Shown here: positions 44,864 to 54,357 of the stretch, in pieces
Position numbering within the stretch: position 1 is the first letter of the stretch
Layout: every line of letters begins with the position of its first letter
Assembly: GCF_024323335.1 (NCBI RefSeq)
Contig: NC_066579.1
Span: 134,330,854 to 134,394,853 of the forward strand
Source: Lathyrus oleraceus
Taxonomy: Eukaryota > Streptophyta > Magnoliopsida > Fabales > Fabaceae
Direction: 5' to 3'
DNA length: 64,000 nucleotides
Made by a program: the position numbers and the translations under genes
Notes under the pieces: generated by a model
Database searches by the model: none
Told to the model about the DNA's origin: nothing
What the model saw: the letters and a program-made list of their open reading frames with translations, nothing else

Positions 44864-45441
44864 GGTCTAAAAATATTTGCAAATAAGACTTCAGTTCCTT
44901 GAAATTTATTTTCCTGTGATGAATCTTATAATGCACATGTATGCATGGATGCAACAATCACAAACAAGGAATCACACACAAGATGAACACAAACAAAGTT
45001 CAAGGGATGGATCAAGTCATCATCAAGATCAAATATCCATTTTGGTGGATTATGGTTTTCACCTTATCAACACCCAAGTTCCATTGATATCGATGAGAAA
45101 GTAATGCCTAATCAGCTTCTACGGTCCTCAGCTTCTCGGACCCCAAATCAAAGAAAGTAATGCCTAACCACAAATGACCTGTGTGACATTAGTAACTCTA
45201 AAAGGGTATCCACTGTGCAGATGGGTCTTAAGCCAACTTGTTAAGGACTACCCCGGACAAGTTAAACATGACTATACCATCCTCCTATCTTAATTTCACT
45301 CAAGTACGGGTTAGAATTTATCTCACCACTCAGAGATCACCAAGCATAACAGACAGATTATATCATACAAGCAAATATACAAACATCAAATATACAAGTA
45401 TATACACATAAAAAAGTAGGTTAAACCCACTGAGGAATACT
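44864..45441 (-). other. Ogre D leader between PBS and ORF1
   Basis: About 580 bp of untranslated leader, clearly related to that of B but shorter (a block equivalent to about 21540-21830 in B is missing). No gene is supported. Confidence 0.65.
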
Positions 45442-45458
45442 CCCCAGCAGAGTCGCCA
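45442..45458 (-). promoter_or_regulatory. Primer-binding site of Ogre D
   Basis: TGGCGACTCTGCTGGGG on the - strand, identical to that of Ogre B. The LTR edge next to it reads TATAGCGG on the + strand where B has TGTAGCGG, so the conserved terminal CA of the LTR is mutated to TA. Confidence 0.8.
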
Positions 45459-45467
45459 CTTAATTTC

Positions 45468-45560
45468 TATAGCGGTAAATTCATGACCATCAAGCTATGG
45501 ATAAGCTTAACATCAATAAAACTAGAGTCACCGTCGTGCTTTTATTGTTTCCAAAGGAAA
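45468..45560 (-). repeat. Ogre D 5' LTR, terminal 93 bp left of element E
   Basis: Matches the start of the B LTR at 22182 (GTAAATTCATGA...TTTATTGTTTCCAA). Interrupted at 45560 by the CACTA transposon. Confidence 0.85.
45558..45560. other. Left 3-bp target duplication of CACTA element E (aaa)
   Basis: AAA before the left end; AAA again at 51181-51183. The rejoined site CCAAAGGAAAAGGGAAAAG parallels the uninterrupted B LTR (near 22262). CACTA elements make 3-bp duplications. Confidence 0.82.
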
Positions 45561-45940
45561 CACTACGCCAAAAACTGGAATAGACAGCGCATCTTAGAGG
45601 GCGCTTTATTACAAAAGCGCACTCTAAAGTGAAGAGAAAAAATAAGGAGCGAACAACTGGAATAGACAACGCACTTTAGAGGGCGCTTTTGTAGCAAAGC
45701 GCCCTCTAAAGTGAAGCGAAAAAATAATGAGGAAATGGAGGGACACCAATAGAGGGCGCGTTTATGAAAGCGCCCTCTAAGGGTACCCTTAGAGGGCGCT
45801 TTTAAAAAAGCGCTCTCTAAGTCCATGTACATTTCCAGTTTATAAGGCGCTTTTGGAAAGCCTTAGAGAGCGCTTTTAGAAGCGCCCTCTTATGCCCCCT
45901 TTAGAGGGCGCTTTTTTTACACAAGCGCCCTCTAAGGTCC
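45561..45940. repeat. Left subterminal repeat array of CACTA element E
   Basis: About six inverted pairs of the type TAGAGGGCGCTTT-n-AAGCGCCCTCTA, spaced 40-70 bp. Such motifs are the usual binding sites of the TnpA-like protein. The open frame on the - strand here is just these repeats. Confidence 0.88.
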
Positions 45941-46695
45941 CCTTTAGTAAACATTAAAATTATAACATATACTGCATGTCTCTTTATTTTCCCTCACTAT
46001 ATGCTATTTCGTTTATGTAATTGGGTTTTCTCTCTACTGCGATTACTCTCGTCCTCCGTTTGTTCTCCCTCCCTCACCGTCGTCGTCGTCGTCGCCTTTT
46101 TCTGCTGCTGCATTCACGTTCACTGAGTTATCTGCGTCCACCGTCGCTGTTCACTTTCTTCTCCATCGTTACCGTCACCTTGAAGGTATTTCTCTCAATA
46201 GTTTGTATTTTCAGGTGTTTGATTAGGGCATTTTCTAAACTGAGTTTTACATTTTGTGCATTATGTTGATTAATGTTGTTTAGGGCAAACGAGCACTATA
46301 TGATGTTCATGAGCACCTTGTTGAAAATCATTTTTTGTTATTTTTTTGTGTATGGTTTTAATCACTGAATGTTGTATGTTGTATGGTTATGTAAGGTTTT
46401 TTATTTCTGATTGAAAACTGATGTCATTTGGAGTGTGTTTGAGCTTGTGCTTGGAAGTTTGATGATTATGGATGCAAGTTTGTTCATGTTCCAAACACCA
46501 TAAGTTTGCATTGGTCTTTTGTATGCAGTAGGTGTGTGTGAGTTTGTATTCAATAATGATGAAAAAAAGAGAGAGTTTAGATTGTTGTAACATGAGAGAA
46601 ATGGAAGGTATATGAATGTGTTTTTTGTGTAGCTTCACGAATATGGTCATTGTCTTACTTGGGTCTTATTGAATCATTTCTATATTACAGATAAA
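45941..46695 (+). other. Upstream region and probable 5' UTR intron of CACTA E gene
   Basis: No coding evidence. A CGTCGTCGTCGTCGTCG microsatellite at 46079-46096 lies in a C/T-rich stretch typical of a plant 5' UTR. CTTGAAG|GTATTTCTC near 46187 and TATTACAG at 46690 would be donor and acceptor of an intron just before the first ATG. This is inference. Confidence 0.45.
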
Positions 46696-48598
46696 ATGGC
46701 TAGTAACCAAGACGATACCCATGACGCGAGTGGATCACGTAACAATGTTGAAAATGAAATCAAACGAGGATTGACTGACTGTTATGAAGTCAATCATTCG
46801 CGCAAGAGACAAGGGTGAAAAATTCGAAGTACATTGGAGTGCTGAAGACCAACTAATTGAGCCTAACGGTTCAATGCTGGCAAGTTACATTGGTTTCCTT
46901 GTTCGACAACATATTCCGATTACATGTGATAATTGGAGAAGTCCGGAATTGAAGGTTGGCAAAGAAAAAATATGGTCTGAGATACAGGTACTTACCATAT
47001 ATTGTTATATGTTTTTTTTGTTGACTATTTGTTGACCATATATTGTTATAATATTACTTATAATAACACACTCCATGTGTATGTTTTTTAGAGATCCTTT
47101 CACATCAATGAAAGCCGGCAAAAATATTGTATTCAATTGGCCGGAAAAAGACTCCGAGGATTTCGATCCTTTTTGTCCAACAAATTTCTCAAGGATGAGG
47201 AAGGAAAATTTGTTGAAGCAGAACGGCCAATGAAGTATGCGGAGATTATTTCAGCCGAAGAATGGGATAACTTTGTCGCCAAACGAAGAAACGAAAAATT
47301 CCATGTAATGTCTATTAATTATGGTATTATACAATTGTTAAGTTACTTGATTCTGATATGCCTTAAACTTTTTTATCCAGGAAGTAAGCGACAAAAATCG
47401 GAAAAGGGCATCAAAACCCGCGTATCCGTACAAAAAAGGGCGTACGGGATATGCACGGTTACAACAAAGAATTGTGAGTATATTCAAATGCTATGAGCTT
47501 ATACATTGTCACAATATGTTATAATTGATGATCTTATAATCTGATGCAATGTGTAGCTAGCCGAGGAGAAAAGTGATGCAACATCTCTTCTGGAGCACGT
47601 ATTGTGGACGGCTGCTCGGGTTGGGAAGGATGGGGCTGTCGTTGAAGCGGTTCAAAATGTTTATGACGAATGTGTAAGTATATATAACATTATTTCTTTA
47701 ATTTTATCGAAAAATTTGTTAGACATATAATTCATTTTTAATCTCCTCTAATAATATTTCAGGAGACTTTATCCCAAACCTTACCTTCAACCGAGGTCCA
47801 GGATTGCAGGAACCTACTTAGTCGAGTACTAAATGTTCCTGAGTATTCCGGTCGTGTGAGGGGTAAGGGTTTTGGTGTGACTCCGTCGTCATTTTATAAA
47901 AAACCAAAAACAAAAAATCCTACCAACAAAGAGGTGATGGAGACCTTGGCGGAGTTAAGGGCACAAGTACTCGAACTGCAAAAGGAGAATGCAAGGTATA
48001 GAGAGGAAAGGCGCGGTTCCGAGGAAAAAGATACTAGTGACCGAGCTAGTATCAATTGTCAACCGAAATTTCCCGAGGTAATTATATATGTTATTATGAA
48101 ATTAAAATAGCACTTTTTTACTTGACACATATACACGTTAACAATAACATATTTATTATTGGTTTAGGGCATTACACCTTGTCAGCTGTATCTATCGTCA
48201 CCAACTTATCGCATAGTTGGCAAGGGAAAAGTGCACAACACTTCGGGTGAATTACTTCACCATAATCCCCTCCCGGTGGGATATATGAAAGTTTCGGTTG
48301 ACCTTGTATTAGATACGGACGCGCTTCTACCATTACCTGACGTTGTTTCAGAGACAACGTTGATGCGAGATGCAGTCGGATCCTTTGTTGGATGGCCGTC
48401 AGATCTAATTTTCCCAGATGCCGAGGTATATATGTTCTAAATGATTATGAATATTTAGTATTCACATTTCAATTCAGCTACAATTATGATATTTAATCAA
48501 TCCTTATTACATGGTAATGTTAGACTCCTACAAGACCCACACATAAAGCTGGTAAAGGGATTTCAAGACGCATCGAGTCGGTTGCATCTCAAAAAGAG

Positions 48599-49023
48599 GT
48601 ACAAATATATATACCCATTGAATTATATACGCAACAATTCTGTTGCATCACAAAAAGTCATGATTTAATTTATATGAATTTTTAGGTTCCCGATCGAATG
48701 TTGAGAAAAGCTGGTAAGGATATTCCAACGAAGTCCGGGACAAAAACAAATCCTAAATCTCAAAAAGAAGTACAAATATATATACCCATTGAATTATATA
48801 CACAACGATTATGTTGCATCACAAAAAGTCATGATTTAATTTATATGAATTTTTAGGTTCCCGGTCAAATGTTGAAAAAAGCTGGTAAGGATATTCCAAC
48901 GAAGTCCGGGACAAAAACAAATCCTAAATCTCAAAAAGAGGTACAAATATATATACCCATTGAATTATATACACAACGATTCTGTTGCATCATAAAAAGT
49001 CATGATTTAATTTATATTTTTAG
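48599..49023 (+). repeat. Tandem duplication of one exon plus intron inside CACTA E gene
   Basis: The exon beginning GTTCCCG(A/G)TC(G/A)AATG occurs at 48686, 48857 and 49024 (spacing 171 and 167 bp), each preceded by a near-identical intron (GTACAAATATATATACCCAT ... GAATTTTTAG). A further copy of the intron precedes the first. Two copies code an identical tail (KSGTKTNPKSQKE) and the third diverges after about 20 codons. Each 84-bp exon is in phase 0, so each repeat adds 28 residues without breaking the frame. Confidence 0.9.
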
Positions 49024-49991
49024 GTTCCCGGTCAAATGTTGGACAAAGCTAGTAAGGAAATTCCAACGACGTTCGGGACAAAATCTCAAATTATGATGCG
49101 TCTTGAGAAAATGGTGGAAGAGTCAGATATTATGCACGGCGCCATCCGTAGTGTAGATATGGATGAAGGTGTTTTCGGAATTGCTCATTCTGAATTAATT
49201 GCAAAGGAGGACATGCAACAACTTTTTGAACACTAAGAATTGGGCATCGCTGTCATTCATACATACATATGGTACTCCGATCAATCTATTATTTACTTAG
49301 TTGAACAATTTATTTACACATTTCAATGAGTAGTCTAATGTTTATTATGTTTCTATTTAAGGTATATGTATGACACATTGATGCGGGGAACTGAATTTGT
49401 AACCGATTCAATTTTATTGCTGCTTCCCGTATCAACACAATGTTTATAACGAAAAATCCAACATCCGTAATGAATGAACTAGTCGATAGATTCATGGTGG
49501 CCGGCGATAATACTACACCCAGTTTGTATTTTTTACCGTTTAATTCTGGCAACGGGTTAGATTTTCTTTCTAATAATTTCATTCTAATCTATGTATATCT
49601 TTTACGTAGAAAATTTTCATGCATCTAAATTTTTGTTTTATTTTACAGTGGTCACTGGGTGTTGGTTGCTATGGATCTTTCGAGACTAATGGTGTATTAT
49701 CTCGATTCGTTACCGGGTAATTGGAGTAAATATCCGAGTATGAAGAAGACGGTTGACGCGTAAGTGAAATTCCCCTAAATATTCGTGTGTATTTGTATAT
49801 TTAATTATGTCTGTCAGATTGATCTCAATATATGTTTTTATTTTGTTAGGGCAATACTAAAATTTAGATCGAAAAAGAATTATCGTAATAGGAAGGACAT
49901 TACCTGGGTCAGAGTTCAGGTATATATTAAGTTTCTTATTTTTGCTTATAATAGTGTTTGTTTTTTACTTATAATAGTGTTTGTAAGAAAT

Positions 49992-49995
<4 letters not shown>

Positions 49996-50086
<91 letters not shown>

Positions 50087-50097
50087 TATAATATAAC

Positions 50098-50128
<31 letters not shown>

Positions 50129-50237
50129 TATATATATACTATATATATATATATAACTATATATATATATATAACTATATATATATATATATATATATAT
50201 AACTATATATATATAACTATATATATATATATATATA

Positions 50238-50330
<93 letters not shown>
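49996..50330. repeat. Long AT microsatellite in an intron of the CACTA E gene
   Basis: About 335 bp of almost pure (AT)n with scattered AACT interruptions, between the exons ending 49919 and starting 50352. Such a tract is prone to length change and to assembly error. Confidence 0.95.
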
Positions 50331-50331
<1 letters not shown>

Positions 50332-50887
50332 TGTTTTGTTTTTCTGTATAGTGTCCTCAGCAAAACAATTCGATCGATTGCGGATTTTTTGTATTTAGAT
50401 TTATGAGAGATATCATTGCGTTGAATCGTATAGACATCCCAAAAATGGTATGGAATAATAACTTAGGGTTTATTTTAATATTATCGGATATTTCATCTAA
50501 TTTGTTACTAAATCATGAATATGTTTTATTCTCTTAATTGTAGTACTTTGACAAATACAAATCTTATTCAAGAGCTCATTTGGATGAAATGAAGGATGAA
50601 TTGTGTCAATTCATTATTGATCATAGAATCATATAGGTTGTAGTGTTTGTACATATATGTATGGAATGTTGTTGTACATGCATGAATATCAATATATTAA
50701 TGTTGTATATATGGAGGATTAATGTTGTATATAAATGGATTCATGTTGTATATATCAATGGATTAATGGTGTATAACATTGGATTAAAGGATGAAATCAA
50801 TATGAATTTTACACTTTTGCAGCATGCGAACAGGTTCCCAATTAAATACCCACTGTTTTTCAAACAATTTTTTTTAAAATAACTAAC

Positions 50888-51180
50888 ACTTTAGAGGGCG
50901 CTTTCTGTAGGAAGCGCCCTCTAAACACTTTACATTGACAACTTGAGAGGGCGCTTTGTCCAGAAAGCGCCCTCTAAGGTGGCCCTTTATGGACCACTCC
51001 AGAGGGCGCTTTTTTCTGAAAACGCACTATAATGTGACCCTTAAAGGGCCACTTTAGAGAGCGCTTTCTCCAGGAAAACAAAACGCTGTCTTTACCTATG
51101 CCAGCGCCACTTTAGAGGGCGCTTAAAAGCGCTGTTATAGGCCAAAATAAGCGCCCTCTTTTCCCTTATTTGGCGTAGTG
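50888..51180. repeat. Right subterminal repeat array and terminal inverted repeat of CACTA element E
   Basis: TTAGAGGGCGCTTT motifs facing AAGCGCCCTCTAA partners, at least five, then the terminal GGCGTAGTG. Confidence 0.88.
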
Positions 51181-53104
51181 AAAAGGGAAAAGTACGAACA
51201 AAACCCAAAGATAATAAGTTTTCAAATCAAAACTAATAAATGTCAAACATTACAGGTAAGGGGGTTGGTTACACAGAGGGAAGGTGTTAGCACCCAAAGT
51301 GTCTTATGTACTCCTAGGAAGCCCTTTTTTATGTGTGTATGTGTTTCTGGTATAAATGATGTTTGAGAAAAAATAGAATGTGGGGATGAGAAAATAATTA
51401 ATTGATTATATTTTTATGTTTGACAAGACCTTCGGACTTGTGCCTTTGTACCAACATAAAAATGAGGGATCAAAACCTCGTAGTTCGTGGTAACAATTTC
51501 AAAATGAGTAAATTGCTTTTAATCAATAGATTAAGTGAAAAGTGCCCAAAGGGCCAAAAATTTGAATGAAGTTGTTAGTTCTTTTTGTCTTTTGAAAATT
51601 TAAGTCAATATGATTAAGTTTATTTACAAGTTTGATTTAAGAAAAAGAAGTTCAAAAATTCAATGGCATAAGGCAAAAGTTTCTTCTTGAAATAAGGTCT
51701 AAGTTTGAAATCATAAGCAAATAAAGTTTTTGAAAGGGGGGAGAGATTTGAAATTTAAGAAGTGGGAGGAGATGAAGAGGCTATCCTAAGCATAAAATTA
51801 GAAGTAAAGAGTTGAAAAGATCTGACCAATGGGATGCAATCCAACAGACAAGAATGTCATATAGAAAACCCATTTTCCCTTTGGACTTGGAATCAAGCAA
51901 TAATCAACAAGAAATTAGCAATATCCAAATACCAAGAAGATCATGGCATCAAATAAAAATAGCCACATCCAAGCAAGCAAATCCCATAGCTAGAAGTCTT
52001 CTTTGTCTTCTCATGTATCAGATGATATGTTCCTTTGATCCACTGAGAAGAAAGCATCAGACATAAGATTAAAATAATAATTAGCACCAAGATAAAGTAA
52101 AATATGAATTCAGACAGAGTCCAAGGCTTGCATCAGATGAAGGCTCAGTTTATAGTCACTTGGTTCCAAAATGTTGGCATTGGCCAAGTCCTTTTTGCAC
52201 AGGGAATGTTGCCTAATCCTAAGTCCAAAAGTTCAAAGCAAGATCAACAGTCCACCAAACATTTTTTAGGGGTTTTATTGTTTATTAAGTGTTTTAAGGT
52301 CCTGAGACCACAAATAAAATCAAAATGCACAAACATATATATATACAAATCACAAGATATGACTCAAATAAGCAAAGTAAAAATGACATAAACATAAACA
52401 AGTTAAATGAAATGTAAATGGTAACGAATGATAAATGATTGGAAATTAAATTGCATACAGTAAATGACTTGAAAGTAAAACAATATTAATAAGATTTAGT
52501 CAAATGTTACTTAAGTGTTGGTGGTGTTTTGCTTTTTAATAGATTAAGGCATTCTTTGGAGAACACTCAGCCATCCATTCACAAGCATGGCTCATTAAAC
52601 CAAGACATCTTACATAGGAAGGAAAAAAGGTCTAGTTTCCACGCAATACCATGAAGGATGGGAGACTTACAATCTCACTTACTAGAATGTTATGCCTTTA
52701 GGGTCAAATTTTTCTCTACATTAAGCAATCGTAATTGGACTTGTGTAGAAGTCACAAATATCTAAGGTCGGGCAATAAAAATTTAGGTGTTAATGAATGT
52801 TAGAGATTTGGTATAATGAACCAAACTCCTAAAACATACCACACACTAAAAAAAAGATCAAGAGGGATGAACCTATCTCATCCATACTTGTATTGGTTCA
52901 TCTGACACAAGGTCATTGATGAACCAATTAGCCTTAGGACATTTGAGATTTCATTGGTCAATGAAAGGAATGGGAAATAATAGGGATGAAGATAAAGAGG
53001 GAGGGGATTGAGAGAAACACAAATTGGTCATGGGAGGAATTTTATCAAATTAAAATCATTCATTCATTTTGGGAGATGAATTATACATTTCATCAATCCC
53101 CTAA
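51181..53104 (-). repeat. Ogre D 5' LTR, continuation right of element E
   Basis: Aligns with the B LTR from about 22265 to 24130 (for example GACAAGACCTTCGGACTTGT and AATCCCCTAAAT). It ends abruptly where copia element F begins. No gene in the 1.9 kb. Confidence 0.87.
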
Positions 53105-53137
53105 ATATTTTGTTTAGTGTATGTCTCTGTGCCAAAT
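53105..53137 (+). repeat. 33-bp junction patch duplicated from 53219-53251
   Basis: ATATTTTGTTTAGTGTATGT and the next 13 bases are identical to RT sequence 114 bp downstream, where they are in their normal coding place. The upstream copy is out of context, right at the D/F break. Confidence 0.9.
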
Positions 53138-53832
53138 AAGAAGTTATCCATAAGGTTTGTCAGAAGCTCTATCGTGGTATGATAGGCTTTTTTCTCTGTT
53201 TGACTGCTACACGTCCTGATATTTTGTTTAGTGTATGTCTCTGTGCCAAATTCCAATTAGATCCTAGAGAATCTCATTTAACAGATGTTAAAAGAATACT
53301 CAGGTATTTGAAAGGAACCCCTAACATGGGCCTGATGTATGAGAAAACATCAGAGTATAGACTTTCTGGTTATTGTGATGCAGATTACGCAGGGGACATA
53401 ATGGAACGTAAAAGTACATCTGGGAACTGTTAGTTCTTGGGAAAGAATCTGATATCCTGGGCCAGCAAAAGGCAATCAACCATAGCTCTATCCACTGCAG
53501 AAGCAGAATATATTTCAGCATCACTATGCACTACTCAGATGCTCTGGATGAAGAATCAACTAGAAGATCTTCAGATCTTTGAAAGTAACATTCCTATCTT
53601 CTGTGACAATACTGCCGCCATCTGTTTAAGTAAGAATCCTATTTTGCATTCCAGAGGTAAGCACATAGAAATAAAACATCATTTCATTAGAGACTATGTT
53701 CAGAAAGGGGTAATAACATTGAAATTTATTGATACAGACCATCAATGGGTTGGTATTTTTACTAAACCCCTTGCTGAAGATAGATTCTCTTTTATCTTGA
53801 AAAATCTAAACATTCAAAATTGTCCAGAATGA
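53138..53832 (+). pseudogene. pol (RT-RH): Element F RT C-terminus and RNase H
   Basis: From about 53152 the frame reads KLYRGMIG, TATRPDILFSVCLCAKFQ and RILRYLKGT (end of RT/connection), then RNase H with YCDADYAGD, STAEAEYISAS, FCDNTAAICLSKNP, KHIEIKHHFIRD and FTKPLAEDRF. It ends TGA at 53830-53832. One nonsense codon, TAG at 53431-53433, falls just after TSGNC, probably replacing Gln. These are diagnostic of copia, Maximus/SIRE lineage. RT fingers and palm, integrase and gag are absent. Confidence 0.92.
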
Positions 53833-54357
53833 AATGTGCCTATCAGATAGCAAAATAAGACTCTAAAGTAAACACCTGGATTCTGTGCCTGACTCTAATG
53901 CTACTACCAGTTAAAAGTCATCTGAGTTAGAAATCTCCAGGATCCAACCCTTTGGTATTCCTGAAGATCAGATAAAGTAACACGTGGTACATCTTGTGTC
54001 TGACCTTGGAACTTCTAGACAGTTGTCTAGCATTAATCAAGAAACAGACTCTTGATATCTCCTCGAGCAGTGTGCTGATTTGGGGATTAGACTTTCATCA
54101 TGAGTTGTAATCATTATTCTCTAAACGTGAATACTTGGTTAACGTGCTGCATTCAATTTCCTATCTGTTAAACTCAACCTTCTTCTGTCGTTTTTCACGC
54201 ACCCTAAATGGGTATATTCATTTCACAAACTACACTTGCACACTTTCACACTCACGACCTCACAAAACCCTCTCTCTCAGTTCTTCATCTCCTTCAAAGG
54301 TTTTCTGCAGTTTTCACCAAGTTCTTCAACATTGATCATCATCTTCAACCGTTCTTC
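53833..54357 (+). other. Spacer between pol and extra ORF of element F
   Basis: 525 bp without coding support; such a spacer is normal in SIRE/Maximus elements. Confidence 0.6.

Larger units (their letters stand above)
46696..50636 (+). pseudogene. CACTA E gene: TnpA-like protein with C-terminal Ulp1-type cysteine protease domain
   Basis: Spliced exons I can place: 46696-46987, 47092-47304, 47381-47473, 47557-47673, 47763-48077, 48168-48425, 48524-48598, 48686-48769, 48857-48940, 49024-about 49270, 49362-49555, 49649-49759, 49850-49919, 50352-50447 and 50544-50636. Early exons match plant En/Spm transposon proteins (AGKRLRGFRSFLSNKFLK, then a leucine-rich coiled coil ETLAELRAQVLELQKENARY). 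The late exons form a Ulp1/SUMO-protease-like domain: GHW (catalytic His, 49650), YLDS (Asp), and QNNSIDCGFF (Cys, about 50380). Breaks: a frameshift between 46696 and 46784 (an alternative ATG at 46784 avoids it), TAA at 49234-49236, and a frameshift near 49395. Exons up to 48940 are all phase 0. Confidence 0.85.
45561..51180 (+). mobile_element. Element E: CACTA (En/Spm-type) DNA transposon, non-autonomous
   Basis: Begins CACTACGCCAAAAA and ends TTATTTGGCGTAGTG, inverted termini starting with CACTA. Both ends carry arrays of AGAGGGCGCTTT/AAAGCGCCCTCT subterminal repeats. A 3-bp AAA duplication flanks it, and the empty site is visible in the related B LTR. It contains a single recognisable multi-exon gene (TnpA-like plus Ulp1 protease) but no TnpD-type transposase, so it would need a partner element to move. 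Inserted in the LTR of Ogre D. Confidence 0.94.
43151..53104 (-). mobile_element. Element D: Ogre-type retrotransposon, 5' portion
   Basis: On the - strand: a truncated 5' LTR (53104-51181 and 45560-45468, split by CACTA element E), PBS, leader, ORF1 and the ORF1-gag spacer. The gag and the rest should continue left of the nested B/A/C/H block and are outside the window. The spacer at 43158-43300 matches the B spacer at about 19590-19740. At the right, the LTR stops at 53104 in a break to element F, lacking its first 2.7 kb. Confidence 0.82.

Noticed and set aside
45563..45832. 89-residue frame on the - strand at the left end of the CACTA element
   Set aside because: It reads across subterminal repeats; the repeated residues mirror the DNA repeats.
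46696..50636. Possible host SUMO-protease gene
   Set aside because: The gene is bounded by CACTA termini, subterminal repeats and a 3-bp duplication, and its N-terminal half is a transposon protein, so it belongs to the transposon.
15060..53104. B and D as a single rearranged Ogre
   Set aside because: Each has its own ORF1, leader and PBS with distinct sequences, so they are two elements.
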